Part shown: in pieces, positions 25,859 to 35,348 of the stretch
Layout: each line of letters starts with the position of its first letter
Numbering within the stretch: position 1 is the first letter of the stretch
Assembly: GCA_002103075.1 (NCBI GenBank)
Contig: DABG01000002.1
Span: 1 to 64,000, forward strand
Source: Candidatus Gastranaerophilales bacterium HUM_9
GTDB taxonomy: Bacteria; Cyanobacteriota; Vampirovibrionia; Gastranaerophilales; Gastranaerophilaceae
Reading direction: 5' to 3'
DNA: 64,000 bases
Translations under genes and position numbers: made by a program
Notes under the pieces: generated by a model
The model's input: the letters and a program-made list of their open reading frames with translations, nothing else
Database searches by the model: none
What the model was told of the DNA's origin: nothing

Positions 25859-26410
25859 CTATTTACATTTTTGAGCAGAACGAACTATAGACAAAGGTTC
25901 AACACCTTGAGAGTTTAATACGAAATCACACAACTCTCTTATTGCACCACATCCGCCATTTTTAGTTGATACAAAGTTACAAATATTTTTAACTTCATCA
26001 ACTGCATCATTCGGACAACATGCCAGCCCAACTTTTTCAAGGATACATATATCAGGTAAATCATCGCCCATATAAGAAACTTCTTCCATAGAGAAACCAC
26101 GCTCTTTAACAATTTGTTCTAATACTGGTAGCTTGTATTTTATACCTTGATGTAATTCTGTAATACCTAGATTATTGGCTCTATGTTCCACTGTTCCATT
26201 TTTTCTTGCTGTGATTATAACGGTTATAATACCTGCTTTTTCAACACATACAATTCCTTGTCCGTCTTTTGCATTGAATGTTTTATATTCTTTTCCGTCT
26301 TGGTCAAATGTTAAACTTCCATCAGTAAAAACCCCGTCTACATCAAATGCCATAACTTTTATTTTTGATGCTTTAACTTTTAAATCTTCACTAAAATTTT
26401 TCAAATCCAT
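25859..26410 (-). CDS. kdsC: 3-deoxy-D-manno-octulosonate 8-phosphate phosphatase (KdsC-like)
   Basis: 183 aa HAD-superfamily phosphatase. Motif I is VMAFDVDGVFTDGSL (D23, D25). GDDLPDICILEKVGLACCPN carries the motif IV Asp residues. Lacking a cap domain, it fits the tetrameric KdsC type that makes Kdo for lipopolysaccharide. The start codon touches the stop of the upstream isomerase gene, so the two consecutive Kdo steps are co-translated. Confidence 0.92.
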   Translation of the reverse strand: MDLKNFSEDLKVKASKIKVMAFDVDGVFTDGSLTFDQDGKEYKTFNAKDGQGIVCVEKAGIITVIITARKNGTVEHRANNLGITELHQGIKYKLPVLEQIVKERGFSMEEVSYMGDDLPDICILEKVGLACCPNDAVDEVKNICNFVSTKNGGCGAIRELCDFVLNSQGVEPLSIVRSAQKCK

Positions 26411-27384
26411 TATACAACTCCAGCTTTCAAAATATCGTGAATGTGAACAACCCCAATAGGTTTATTATCATCATCAACTACAGCCAAAGCTGTGATTGAA
26501 TATTTCTCCATCAAATGTAATGCACTTGCTGCAAAATCTTTTGATTGAACAGTTTTAGGATTAACAGACATAACGTCTTTTGCACAAAGATGAGAGATAT
26601 CCTGATACTTCAAAACAATTCTTCTAATATCACCGTCTGTTAAAATACCGCTAAGTCTGCCTGATTTATCTGTCAACATAGCCATACCTAGTTTATAATC
26701 AGAAATCATCTGAATTAATTCTTTGAACTCAATTTCTTCTGAAGCGACAGGCATTTTACGAGTTTCTGTCATCATCAAGTCAGAAACGTGGTACTTAATA
26801 CCTTTACCTAATGCTCCTCCTGGGTGAAAAATAAGAAAATCTTCTTCTGTAAAGCCACGTTTTTTCAACAAACATACTGCCAATGCATCACCCATAGCCA
26901 AAGTTGCGGTAGTGCTAGCTGTTGGAGCTTTTCCCAAAGGGCATGCTTCTCTTTCTACTGATATATCCAAAACAGTTTCACCTGCTCTTGCCAAAGTTGA
27001 ATCCATATTACCAGTCATTGATATAATTGGAACCCCAAATCTCTTGATTACTGGTAACAAATTCAATAATTCTTGAGTTTCACCACTATTAGAAATAGCT
27101 ATTACAACATCATCTCTTGTTATAATTCCACTGTCACCGTGTGTGCTTTCTGCTGGGTGCAAGAAGTATGCAGGAGTACCTGTAGAAGACAATGTTGCCG
27201 CAATCTTTTTACCTATCAAGCCTGATTTGCCCATGCCAGACACAATAACACGACCTTTACACTCATATAACAAATCTATTGCTCTATCAAAACTTATACC
27301 TAATGAATTTTTAAGTCTTAATATCGCATTGGCTTCTATATCAAAAACTTCACAAGCTAGTTTTTCTACGTTTACTGTTTCCAT
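26410..27384 (-). CDS. kdsD: Arabinose-5-phosphate isomerase
   Basis: 324 aa. It converts ribulose-5-P to arabinose-5-P, the first Kdo step. SIS domain at about 30-175 (VIVSGMGKSGLIGKKIAATL SSTGTPAYFLHPAESTHGD-like, AISNSGETQELLNLLP). Two CBS domains at about 205-324 (VSDLMMTETRKMPVASEEIE, CAKDVMSVNPKTVQSKDFAA). It overlaps kdsC by one base. It implies an outer membrane with Kdo-type core. Confidence 0.94.
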   Translation of the reverse strand: METVNVEKLACEVFDIEANAILRLKNSLGISFDRAIDLLYECKGRVIVSGMGKSGLIGKKIAATLSSTGTPAYFLHPAESTHGDSGIITRDDVVIAISNSGETQELLNLLPVIKRFGVPIISMTGNMDSTLARAGETVLDISVEREACPLGKAPTASTTATLAMGDALAVCLLKKRGFTEEDFLIFHPGGALGKGIKYHVSDLMMTETRKMPVASEEIEFKELIQMISDYKLGMAMLTDKSGRLSGILTDGDIRRIVLKYQDISHLCAKDVMSVNPKTVQSKDFAASALHLMEKYSITALAVVDDDNKPIGVVHIHDILKAGVV

Positions 27385-27504
27385 ATATACCTCATATCCT
27401 TATACCCCAATTATATCTCAAAAGTACATTAAAAATACTATTTTTAAGAAATATTATCAAATTTTTATACAAATTTGCCGATAAAAATACAACAGAGGTT
27501 ATAT

Positions 27505-27801
27505 ATGCTACAAGTTTGTATAAAAGACACATCAACAATAATTCTAAATTCAATTTCAAAAAACAAAAATTTAGAAGAATTGAATACATACATTGACAAC
27601 TCTAACTGTTCAAATATGACAGTTGATATTACATCATTAAACATAATAGATGCAAGCACAATTGCCACCCTCGGTTCAACTATGCATTACATAAAATACC
27701 CTGATGGTGCTATAAATTGGATCGTTAATTCCTATAAAGTAAAAGAATATACAACCCCAATGAATTTAGGCAACAGTAAGTTTATTTATAAAAAACAATA
27801 A
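27505..27801 (+). CDS. STAS-domain-like protein (anti-sigma antagonist type)
   Basis: 98 aa with ATG at 27505 behind AGAGG; an earlier ATG at 27475 has no site. It resembles a single STAS domain: MTVDITSLNIIDASTIATLG aligns with the SpoIIAA segment D-S-S-G-L, so the Ser of DAST is at the phosphorylated position. The ending GAINWIVNSYKVKEYTTPMN also fits. It lies 59 nt ahead of a SigF/SigB-like sigma gene. No anti-sigma kinase is seen in the window. Fold call by pattern only. Confidence 0.5.
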   Translation: MLQVCIKDTSTIILNSISKNKNLEELNTYIDNSNCSNMTVDITSLNIIDASTIATLGSTMHYIKYPDGAINWIVNSYKVKEYTTPMNLGNSKFIYKKQ

Positions 27802-27860
27802 GATAGTTGTTTATTTTTTACTCCTAATATGATATCTTATTAAAAGGAAGGGATAACGTT

Positions 27861-28637
27861 TTGGGAAATACTGACTCAATCTATATAAAAATTCAAGAAT
27901 GGCTTGATTTATACAGAACGACAAACATCAAAAAGCAAAAAAAGCGTTTGATGAACCTAATCATTGTTGCCATGATGCCAGTAATTAAAAAAATTGCTAA
28001 CTCTATTGCAAGACGTGCAGAAGACCCTGTTGAAGACTTAATTCAAGCAGGTTCAATAGGGCTTGTAAAAGCAATTAAACGTTATAATCCTGAGGTTAAT
28101 CCAAAGTTCAGAATATACGCAGGATACCTTATTGTAGGTGAAATGCAGCACTATATGCGTGATAAAGTCGCTATGATTAAAGTTCCTAGAGAAATACTAG
28201 AACTTGCAATGAGAATTAAACTTTTTACAAAAGATTTAAGCGAAGATGAAATTGACAATCTTACCAGTCAAAAAGTTGCAGAAGCTCTTGATGTACCAGT
28301 TAGCAAGGTTAATACCGCTATAGATATTGATAGAAGAAAAAAAATTGCATCTCTTGATGAGTTAATAAATATTGATGGAAACAAAACTACAATCGGTGAC
28401 TTAACTCCAGCTTATGATTACAAAGAATATTCTGAACAAAAAGACCTTCAACTTGAAATAGCCGATATTATCAAAAAGTTACCACCAGAACTTAAAGAAG
28501 TTGTAGAGCTCTTCTATTATGAAGATATGAAGCAATCAGAAATTGCAGAAAAACTTTCTGTAAATCAAATGATGGTTTCAAGGCGATTAAAAAAGGCTTT
28601 TTCATACATGTATAATCTTATTAAAACAAAAGAGTAA
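27861..28637 (+). CDS. Group 3 sigma factor, SigF/SigB-like
   Basis: 258 aa from a TTG start behind AAGGAAGGG. Region 2: EDLIQAGSIGLVKAIKRYNP, FRIYAGYLIVGEMQHYMRDK. Region 3: PREILELAMRIK and a short helical bundle. Region 4: LPPELKEVVELFYYEDMKQS EIAEKLSVNQMMVSRRLKKA-like. The QMMVSRRLKKA helix is closer to SigB/SigF than to FliA. In cyanobacteria SigF controls type IV pili and motility, and here the prepilin peptidase gene follows after 8 nt. It could also read the sigma-28-like promoter at 17315. Confidence 0.88.
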   Translation: MGNTDSIYIKIQEWLDLYRTTNIKKQKKRLMNLIIVAMMPVIKKIANSIARRAEDPVEDLIQAGSIGLVKAIKRYNPEVNPKFRIYAGYLIVGEMQHYMRDKVAMIKVPREILELAMRIKLFTKDLSEDEIDNLTSQKVAEALDVPVSKVNTAIDIDRRKKIASLDELINIDGNKTTIGDLTPAYDYKEYSEQKDLQLEIADIIKKLPPELKEVVELFYYEDMKQSEIAEKLSVNQMMVSRRLKKAFSYMYNLIKTKE

Positions 28638-28645
28638 GAATAGGT

Positions 28646-29542
28646 ATGGAAGTTTTTATCTGGAGTTTAATATCAATAGCAGGGCTTTGTTTCGGAAGTT
28701 TTATAAATGTATTGATTTATAGAACCGAATCAGGTGAAAATATTCTTTTTCCACCATCAAAATGTCCAAAATGCGACGTTCCACTTTTGTGGTGGCAAAA
28801 AATACCTTTATTTTCATACTTTTATTTGAATGGAAGATGTTATTATTGCAACAAGATTATAAGCATTCAATATCCTGTTGTTGAGTTTTTAGGATTGTTA
28901 TTATTTATCTTTTCATTTTCAGCTTATAAATCGATTGTTGATGCTGTGTGTGTAATTGGAATTATATCATTATTTTTCACGCAAGCTGTGCTAGATACAA
29001 GAATAAAAAAACTTTCAACAGTTCAAAGCGTTATTATTGCTATTCTTGGTATCTTATTCAATAGATACGACCTTGTAAATTCAATTGCTGGCATGCTTGT
29101 AGGTGGATTGATTATATATATAGCACAGAAGATAGGTAAAAAATATTTTAATAAAGAAATTTTTGGAACAGGCGATATATTCTTGTTTGGAGCATTAGGA
29201 AGTGTAGTAAACTTCGACAAAATATTCTTATATATTTTCTATAGTTTTCTGCTTCAAATAGCACTAACACTTCCTATCCGTTGGAAAATACTAAAAGAAA
29301 AAAGCCAAACTTTACATCATTACCTACTAATCTTCGGAATTACATGCCTTTTTCTTTACATTATTAAAAATAAAGAGTTTTTCGCTGAAAGCCTTGTATA
29401 CATTATCTTTTTAGGAATTTTATTGTATTCTGCATATTTTGCAACAAAAGAACTAATCAATGCACTTAAAAATGACGAAAACCCGCAATACTGTGCATTA
29501 GCACCTGCTATAGCAATAGCTTGCTTAGTATTTTTAATTTAG
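28646..29542 (+). CDS. pilD: Type IV prepilin peptidase/methylase
   Basis: 298 aa, polytopic. It cleaves and N-methylates prepilins. The N-terminal methylase-type region has GLCFGSFINVLIYR (15-28) and two Cys pairs, CPKC and CYYC. Catalytic Asp residues are in VLDTRIKKLS (about 116) and GTGDIFLFG (about 177). The membrane-rich C-terminus (about 200-298) is longer than usual. Eight nucleotides separate it from the sigma gene. No pilin gene is in view. Confidence 0.9.
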   Translation: MEVFIWSLISIAGLCFGSFINVLIYRTESGENILFPPSKCPKCDVPLLWWQKIPLFSYFYLNGRCYYCNKIISIQYPVVEFLGLLLFIFSFSAYKSIVDAVCVIGIISLFFTQAVLDTRIKKLSTVQSVIIAILGILFNRYDLVNSIAGMLVGGLIIYIAQKIGKKYFNKEIFGTGDIFLFGALGSVVNFDKIFLYIFYSFLLQIALTLPIRWKILKEKSQTLHHYLLIFGITCLFLYIIKNKEFFAESLVYIIFLGILLYSAYFATKELINALKNDENPQYCALAPAIAIACLVFLI

Positions 29543-29569
29543 ACTAATGTTAAGAGAAAAATATTCGAT

Positions 29570-29598
29570 TTGCACTTTTTCGAAAAAAAATATATAAT
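29570..29598 (+). promoter_or_regulatory. Consensus promoter of an orphan short transcript
   Basis: TTGCAC (29570-29575), 17-bp spacer, TATAAT (29593-29598). A terminator hairpin follows within 60 nt and no ORF lies between. Confidence 0.65.
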
Positions 29599-29604
29599 AA
29601 ACAT

Positions 29605-29662
29605 GCTATTTATATTTCGGCTAGTGTAAAATCTTAACAGGAAGGATATCCGACCTGTTTTT
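29605..29662 (+). ncRNA. Candidate ~58-nt small RNA
   Basis: Predicted from a good promoter upstream and a terminator (AACAGG at 29636-29641 with CCTGTT at 29654-29659, then T-run). There is no reading frame. It lies between pilD and gpmI. It may also be read-through attenuation of pilD, but the promoter makes a separate RNA more likely. Confidence 0.4.
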
Positions 29663-29733
29663 TTTATGGAATAGTTAATCTAAAAAATAATCTTTAATCC
29701 ACAAATTACCTCACCTAATATAAAGTCTATTTA

Positions 29734-29763
29734 TTGTATCCACCTTTTTGTTTGTGTTAAAAT
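29734..29763 (+). promoter_or_regulatory. gpmI promoter
   Basis: TTGTAT (29734-29739), 18-bp spacer, TAAAAT (29758-29763); ATG 33 nt downstream with AGGGG-type site. Confidence 0.5.
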
Positions 29764-29796
29764 CAAGGTGAAACATAGATAAATAGGGGACAAATT

Positions 29797-31338
29797 ATGA
29801 ACAAACGAGTTTTATTATGTATAATGGACGGTTGGGGCATCAGTACCGGTTCTGCTGAATTTGATGCTACAAAATTAGCACATCCTGTTAATGTACCAGC
29901 CCTAATCAAAAACGAAGTTTCTACACAAATTCACGCTGATGGCGAATTTGTAGGACTTCCAGAAGGTCAAATGGGTAACTCAGAAGTTGGACACCTTAAC
30001 CTAGGTGCTGGTAGAATTGTTTATCAAGACCTTTCTAAAATCAATAGAGCAATCAAAGACGGTTCTTTCTTCAAAAACGAAAGATTTTTAAACGCTATAG
30101 AACACGCTAAAAAACACAATTCATCACTTCACTTATATGGATTAGTGTCAACTGGCGGCGTTCACTCATCACTTGACCACTTATTAGCACTTATAAAAAT
30201 GGCTGCTGATAATGGACTTACTAAAGTTTACGTTCACGCATTCTTAGACGGTAGAGATACTCCACCTGCTAGTGCTTGTGAATACTTACAAATCGTTGAA
30301 GATGAACTTAAAAAATATAATCTTCCTGCAATCGCATCAGTTTGCGGACGTTATTACATTATGGACAGAGATAACAGATGGGATAGAGTTGAAAAAGGCT
30401 ACAACTGTTTACTTCTTGGTGAAGGTGAACACGCAGAGTCTGCTATTCAAGCTGTTAAAAACTCTTACGAAAAAGGTGAAACAGATGAATTCGTTCTTCC
30501 TACAGCTATAGGTGGTGAAGAATCAAGAATTCACGACAACGATTCAATCATCTTCTTTAACTATCGTCCTGATAGAGCTAGAGAAATCACAAAGGCTATG
30601 AACTTTGCTGATTTTGACGGTTTTGAAAGAAAGAAAGTTCTTAAAAACATTCTTTATACAACAATGACAAGCTATGAAGCTACTTTCACTTTTCCAGTTG
30701 CATTCCCTAAAGAAAAATTGATTAATATCCTTGGTGATGTTCTTGAACAAAACGGTGTAAACCAATACAGAACAGCAGAAACTGAAAAATATGCTCACGT
30801 TACTTTCTTCTTCAATGGTGGTATTGATGAACCTCAACCACACGAAACAAGAAAACTTGTTGCTTCACCTAAAGTTGCAACATACGATATGCAACCAGAA
30901 ATGAGTGCTTATGAAGTTTGTAACAATGTTTTAGAAGCAATCAATAATGACAAATATGGTTTCATTCTTGTTAACTTCGCTAATCCAGATATGGTTGGTC
31001 ACACAGGTGTTGTTGAAGCAGCCACAAAGGCTTGTAAAGTTGTTGACGAATGTGTAGGAAAAATTGCTGATGCTTGTAAAGAACACAACATCACAATGCT
31101 TCTTACAGCTGACCACGGTAACGCAGAAACTATGGTTGATGAAGCTACTGGAAAACCCCAAACAGCTCACACAACTAATGAAGTTCCTTTCGTTATCATA
31201 AACGGACCACAAGGGATTTCTTTGAAAAACGACGGTGCATTATGCAATGTTGCTCCTACAGTACTTGAACTTATGGGTATCAAAAAACCTGCTGAAATGG
31301 ATTGTGATTCACTTATCAAAGAACCTGCTAGAGTATAG
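29797..31338 (+). CDS. gpmI: 2,3-bisphosphoglycerate-independent phosphoglycerate mutase
   Basis: 513 aa, full length. It interconverts 3- and 2-phosphoglycerate in glycolysis with two Mn ions. Motifs: LCIMDGWG (7-14, metal Asp), MGNSEVGHLNLGAGR with nucleophile S62, HAFLDGRDTPP, NYRPDRAREI, NFANPDMVGHTG and LTADHGNAE. It has codon use typical of a highly expressed gene (many AAC and GGT/GAC codons). It is monocistronic between its own promoter and a strong terminator. Confidence 0.97.
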   Translation: MNKRVLLCIMDGWGISTGSAEFDATKLAHPVNVPALIKNEVSTQIHADGEFVGLPEGQMGNSEVGHLNLGAGRIVYQDLSKINRAIKDGSFFKNERFLNAIEHAKKHNSSLHLYGLVSTGGVHSSLDHLLALIKMAADNGLTKVYVHAFLDGRDTPPASACEYLQIVEDELKKYNLPAIASVCGRYYIMDRDNRWDRVEKGYNCLLLGEGEHAESAIQAVKNSYEKGETDEFVLPTAIGGEESRIHDNDSIIFFNYRPDRAREITKAMNFADFDGFERKKVLKNILYTTMTSYEATFTFPVAFPKEKLINILGDVLEQNGVNQYRTAETEKYAHVTFFFNGGIDEPQPHETRKLVASPKVATYDMQPEMSAYEVCNNVLEAINNDKYGFILVNFANPDMVGHTGVVEAATKACKVVDECVGKIADACKEHNITMLLTADHGNAETMVDEATGKPQTAHTTNEVPFVIINGPQGISLKNDGALCNVAPTVLELMGIKKPAEMDCDSLIKEPARV

Positions 31339-31360
31339 TTGATTTATTATTTATAAACAA

Positions 31361-31393
31361 ACGAGGCGAAAATCATTCTGATTTTCGCCTCGT
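31361..31393 (+). terminator. Rho-independent terminator of gpmI
   Basis: ACGAGGCGAAAATCA (31361-31375) pairs with TGATTTTCGCCTCGT (31379-31393). Confidence 0.88.
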
Positions 31394-31431
31394 TTAGCAT
31401 ATAGCTAATAAATAGTTTAGACATTAAATGT

Positions 31432-31560
31432 TCATAGGGATTCCACGCTTGCTTTAAAGAAATACTTACAGACCACTCTGAAGACGGTTCCAGCCTGTCA
31501 TCCAGAGGAAGTGAAACGACTGAAGAATTCCCCTGAACACACAAAACAGTTGGATTATGG
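31432..31560. repeat. Dispersed mosaic repeat, copy 4
   Basis: Contains GGGATTCCACGCTTGC, TGTCATCCAGAGGAAG, and ACGACTGAAGAATTCCCCTG in the family order, diverged from the copies at 22258 and 46180. It lacks the TTGGGG hairpin block. The rest of the gap to 31643 shows no other feature. Confidence 0.7.
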
Positions 31561-31643
31561 ATTGCGTTCAACAACTTGATTGAACACGACAAAATTCTTA
31601 ATAACTTAGTAACTTACAATATAATTTTATTAGAATTATAACC

Positions 31644-32156
31644 CTACAGTCCACCATTATAGTTTTCTAGAATATGTTCATTTGCAAACGGCAAATACCA
31701 CTGTTCAGGGCGTTTTAAATCTTCAACAAACCCCATTTTCTCATAAAAGTCTTCTGCCTCTAACAAAACATCGTGAACCCTAAATTCTCCAGTTTTACCA
31801 GAATCTTTATGAGCTTTCAAACCTATCTGCATAAGTTTCGTTCCAACACCTTTTACATCAGACTCATTTCTAAGCTCACCACAAGAATAACAAGTTTTGC
31901 CATTATACATTCTTGGTGACAAATTCATAAAACCTAATGTTTTACCATCTTTCTTTATAGTAAAAAACTCATTGGCAGTATGAGTTACGTCTACCAATTC
32001 ATCATTTAATTTCACTTTGCCCAATATATCCGTACCATACAGATTAGCTAATTTTAAATCCTTTACCATCTTTACTGAATTAGCTTTAAAATTTGGACTT
32101 GATTGAGTTCTACTAGCTGATATTAAATTATAGTTGTTGTATATATTTAAGTTCAT
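31644..32156 (-). CDS. GNAT-like acetyltransferase with N-terminal NFKA motif
   Basis: 170 aa. The N-terminal ~30 residues are Asn/Ser-rich and contain SPNFKAN (20-26), a motif also near the N-terminus of the proteins at 1847 and 46722. The rest fits a GNAT fold: FFTIKKDGKTLGFMNLSPRM, acetyl-CoA loop VKGVGTKLMQIGLKAHKDSG, and LLEAEDFYEKMGFVED. Substrate unknown. It stands alone, divergent from the SNF2 gene. Confidence 0.7.
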   Translation of the reverse strand: MNLNIYNNYNLISASRTQSSPNFKANSVKMVKDLKLANLYGTDILGKVKLNDELVDVTHTANEFFTIKKDGKTLGFMNLSPRMYNGKTCYSCGELRNESDVKGVGTKLMQIGLKAHKDSGKTGEFRVHDVLLEAEDFYEKMGFVEDLKRPEQWYLPFANEHILENYNGGL

Positions 32157-32270
32157 ATCTTTCTAAAGCCTAAACATAAAAAAATTTGCTATTCGGTTTA
32201 AGTCGGTATTTACTTGAAATTCATTTTGTCGTAAAATTAAGGAATAGAATAGTGAGTAAAAAGGAATTTT

Positions 32271-35246
32271 ATGACCGAAACAAAACCATTAGATATAGAT
32301 TTGTCATTCAAGAAAAACAACGTAGATGAATTATTTTTTAACCTTAGTGAAGACCCAAATGGCTTTAAAAACAAAGATTTTAGATATACCTTAAGCCTTA
32401 TTTATCAACTGATAGAAGATGAATTTGAAGGCATCTTTAAAAGTCCTAATGCTCCTGTTAGAAACACAGACTTTTTCTTGATAAACGAAAATGACAAGCT
32501 ATCTTTCTTCGTTACTCCTACAAATAATTTTCAATATTACTTAAAATCAAAAGGCTCTATGTTTAGATTTTCATCAAAAGAAGTAAACGGTGAAATTGGT
32601 TATATTATGCCTCTTGATTTAGTTTTAGACTATTTTGGCGGATTTGAAGAAATTGTTGATTTCAACGCTCTTACTCAAACTTTCGCTTACTTCAACAAAC
32701 TTACTCAGTTCGTTATGAAACTTGTTGAAAAACTATATTTCATACCAACAGTGAAAAGAAAAGGTAATTTCTTCAGAATTGTTTATGAACCAATTATCTC
32801 AAATGAAAAAATTGCAAGAATAATCAATGATCTTGAACGTTGTATTCCTGAAAATCTATTTATCAAAGGTGAAAAGCCTAAGAAATTCGTTTCAGACTTC
32901 GTTCACAACTACCTAAACTACATCGTTTACAAGTTCTTAAGCATCAAAAGCTACAGATTTAAAGATGTTAAAACTGGTAACTATTTAATCAAAGACTTAG
33001 AACAAAAATCATTATTAAAAGGCAAAGACCTTGCAGAAAACTTTGACCAATGGTTTGATGAACTATACCTAGGCAAGTATGATGTAATTCCGTTCTTCAA
33101 GATAAACAAACTTGATGACAATGATGATTTTGAACTTAAAATCTATATTAAAAACAGAAAACTTAATGAATCAGTTCTACTAGATGAATTATACGAACGT
33201 GAAGAAATCTGGGACGCACAAAGTGCAGATATCGCAAAAATCGTTGAAAAACAACTTAACTTTGCAAACAGATATATGCCAGAACTTGAAACTCTATTTG
33301 AAGAAGGGGCAAACTTGGCACTTAAACTTAATTTAAGCGAAGTATACAAAATAATTGCTCAAACCTCATACTACTTACAAAAAGCTCAAATTGAAGTTAT
33401 CTTACCAGAAGAATTAAACAATATTATTATACCTAGAGCATCTATCAATGCAAAAGTTAAAGCATCTCGTTCTAACGATTTGATGGATATCTTTAACACA
33501 GTATCATCTGCAAAGATTTCACTTGACGATATTCTAGAATTTTCTTATGAAGTATCTTTAGGTGATGAAAGAATCTCTCTCGAAGAGTTCAACAAATTAG
33601 CAGCAGAAAACAACGGACTTATCAAATACAAAGATATGTACGTTCTTGTAGACAAAGAAGAAAGCAAGAAACTTTCTGAACAAATCTTAAATGCTGACCA
33701 CAAAAAGATGTCAAGACTCCAACTTCTTCACGCATCTATGTCAGGAAGAATTCAAGAGTACGATTTCAACTATGATGAAGCCTATGCAAACGTTATAAAA
33801 GATTTTGCAAAAGCAGTTGATGTTACACCACCTGCTAATCTTAAAGGAACCCTAAGACCTTACCAGCAAACAGGTCTAAAATGGCTATGGACGAATGTTT
33901 CAAAAGGTTTTGGATGTTGTATGGCTGATGATATGGGGCTTGGTAAAACAATCCAAGTTATAAGTTTGATTCTTAAATTAAAAGAAGAAAACAAGTTAAA
34001 AGCACCTGTATTAGTAATCTGTCCTACAACCTTGATGGGTAACTGGATGAAAGAGTTACAAATGTTTGCACCTGAACTAAAAGTTGGCAAATACCACGGT
34101 TTAGATAGAAAACTTGATACAAAACTAGACGTAATCTTAACGACCTATGCTATTATGCGTATTGATATCGAAGAAATGAAGTCTAAAACTTGGGGTATGA
34201 TTATTGTCGATGAAGCTCAAAACATCAAGAACCCTGATACAGCACAAACAATGTCTATCAAAATTCTTAAATCAGATATCAAAATAGCTATGACAGGTAC
34301 ACCTGTTGAAAACAGACTTACTGAATTATGGAGTATCTTTGACTTTATCAACACAGGATATCTTGGCTCACTTAAAGAATTTCAAAAAAGTTATGCTATT
34401 CCGATTGAAAGATTTAAAGAAACATCAAGAGCTACTAAACTTAAGATGTCAGTTTCTCCATTCGTTTTAAGACGTTTAAAAACCGACAAAACAGTTATCT
34501 CAGACTTGCCTGATAAGGTTGTTATCAACGATTACTGTTACTTGACTAAGGCTCAGACTCTTCTTTATGAAAAGACATTAAACGAAATGATGGAAAAAAT
34601 CAGTGGATTTACCGGTGTTAATAGACGTGGTAATATCTTCAAGTTAATCACATCATTAAAACAAATCTGTAACCACCCTTACCAATTCTTAAAGGCTGGT
34701 GAAATGACCAAGGAAATGTCTGGTAAAATGGAAAAATGTATTGATTTGGTTAATTCAATCATTGAAAACAATGAAAAAACGCTTATATTTACTCAGTATA
34801 AGGAAATGGGTGACATTTTAACAAAAGTTATTGCAGACGAATTCAACGAAACTCCGTTGTTCTTCCACGGTTCATTAACTGTACCTCAAAGAGAAAAACT
34901 TATTGAGGATTTCCAAACAAAAGACGATAATCACGTAATGGTATTGTCATTAAAAGCTGGTGGTACAGGTTTGAACTTGACAAAAGCAACAAACGTTATC
35001 CACTATGACTTGTGGTGGAACCCAGCAGTAGAAGAACAAGCAACTGATAGAACCTACAGAATCGGTCAAACAAACAACGTAATGGTTCACAGAATGATTA
35101 CTTTGGGTACGTTTGAAGAAAAAATTGATGAAATGTTGAAAGCTAAAAAAGAATTGGCTGATATGGCAGTATTTGAAGGCGAAAAGATTATCACAGAACT
35201 TTCAGACGAAGAAATCTACGAAATTTTCACATTGTCTGCTATTTAG
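32271..35246 (+). CDS. SNF2-family helicase-like ATPase
   Basis: 991 aa. The N-terminal ~520 residues are family-specific and not recognised. The two RecA-like lobes carry Walker A DDMGLGKT (about 553), Walker B DEAQNIKN (about 647), motif III MTGTPVENRLTELWS, motif V LKAGGTGLNLT and motif VI ATDRTYRIGQ (about 923). The enzyme would move along DNA or remodel protein-DNA complexes, as in RapA-like proteins. Ribosome site AAAAAGGAA. It has a paralogue at 51625 with a different N-terminus. No nuclease or methylase neighbour suggests a defence island. Confidence 0.92.
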   Translation: MTETKPLDIDLSFKKNNVDELFFNLSEDPNGFKNKDFRYTLSLIYQLIEDEFEGIFKSPNAPVRNTDFFLINENDKLSFFVTPTNNFQYYLKSKGSMFRFSSKEVNGEIGYIMPLDLVLDYFGGFEEIVDFNALTQTFAYFNKLTQFVMKLVEKLYFIPTVKRKGNFFRIVYEPIISNEKIARIINDLERCIPENLFIKGEKPKKFVSDFVHNYLNYIVYKFLSIKSYRFKDVKTGNYLIKDLEQKSLLKGKDLAENFDQWFDELYLGKYDVIPFFKINKLDDNDDFELKIYIKNRKLNESVLLDELYEREEIWDAQSADIAKIVEKQLNFANRYMPELETLFEEGANLALKLNLSEVYKIIAQTSYYLQKAQIEVILPEELNNIIIPRASINAKVKASRSNDLMDIFNTVSSAKISLDDILEFSYEVSLGDERISLEEFNKLAAENNGLIKYKDMYVLVDKEESKKLSEQILNADHKKMSRLQLLHASMSGRIQEYDFNYDEAYANVIKDFAKAVDVTPPANLKGTLRPYQQTGLKWLWTNVSKGFGCCMADDMGLGKTIQVISLILKLKEENKLKAPVLVICPTTLMGNWMKELQMFAPELKVGKYHGLDRKLDTKLDVILTTYAIMRIDIEEMKSKTWGMIIVDEAQNIKNPDTAQTMSIKILKSDIKIAMTGTPVENRLTELWSIFDFINTGYLGSLKEFQKSYAIPIERFKETSRATKLKMSVSPFVLRRLKTDKTVISDLPDKVVINDYCYLTKAQTLLYEKTLNEMMEKISGFTGVNRRGNIFKLITSLKQICNHPYQFLKAGEMTKEMSGKMEKCIDLVNSIIENNEKTLIFTQYKEMGDILTKVIADEFNETPLFFHGSLTVPQREKLIEDFQTKDDNHVMVLSLKAGGTGLNLTKATNVIHYDLWWNPAVEEQATDRTYRIGQTNNVMVHRMITLGTFEEKIDEMLKAKKELADMAVFEGEKIITELSDEEIYEIFTLSAI

Positions 35247-35313
35247 TTTGATGTATACCATAATAGAAAAAACAGATATACAATAATTAAATAATAGCTT
35301 TTACAATTAATAT

Positions 35314-35342
35314 TTGATATTTTTTAAATCATTTTATATAAT
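35314..35342 (+). promoter_or_regulatory. Consensus promoter of a leaderless ABC-permease transcript
   Basis: TTGATA (35314-35319), 17-bp spacer, TATAAT (35337-35342), then ATG at 35349, about where transcription should begin. No Shine-Dalgarno. Confidence 0.7.
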
Positions 35343-35348
35343 AAAGCT

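Noticed and set aside
32271..35246. DISARM- or restriction-like defence island around the SNF2 gene
   Set aside because: Neighbours are a GNAT protein and an ABC permease; no methylase, nuclease or phospholipase D gene is near. The same holds for the second SNF2 gene.
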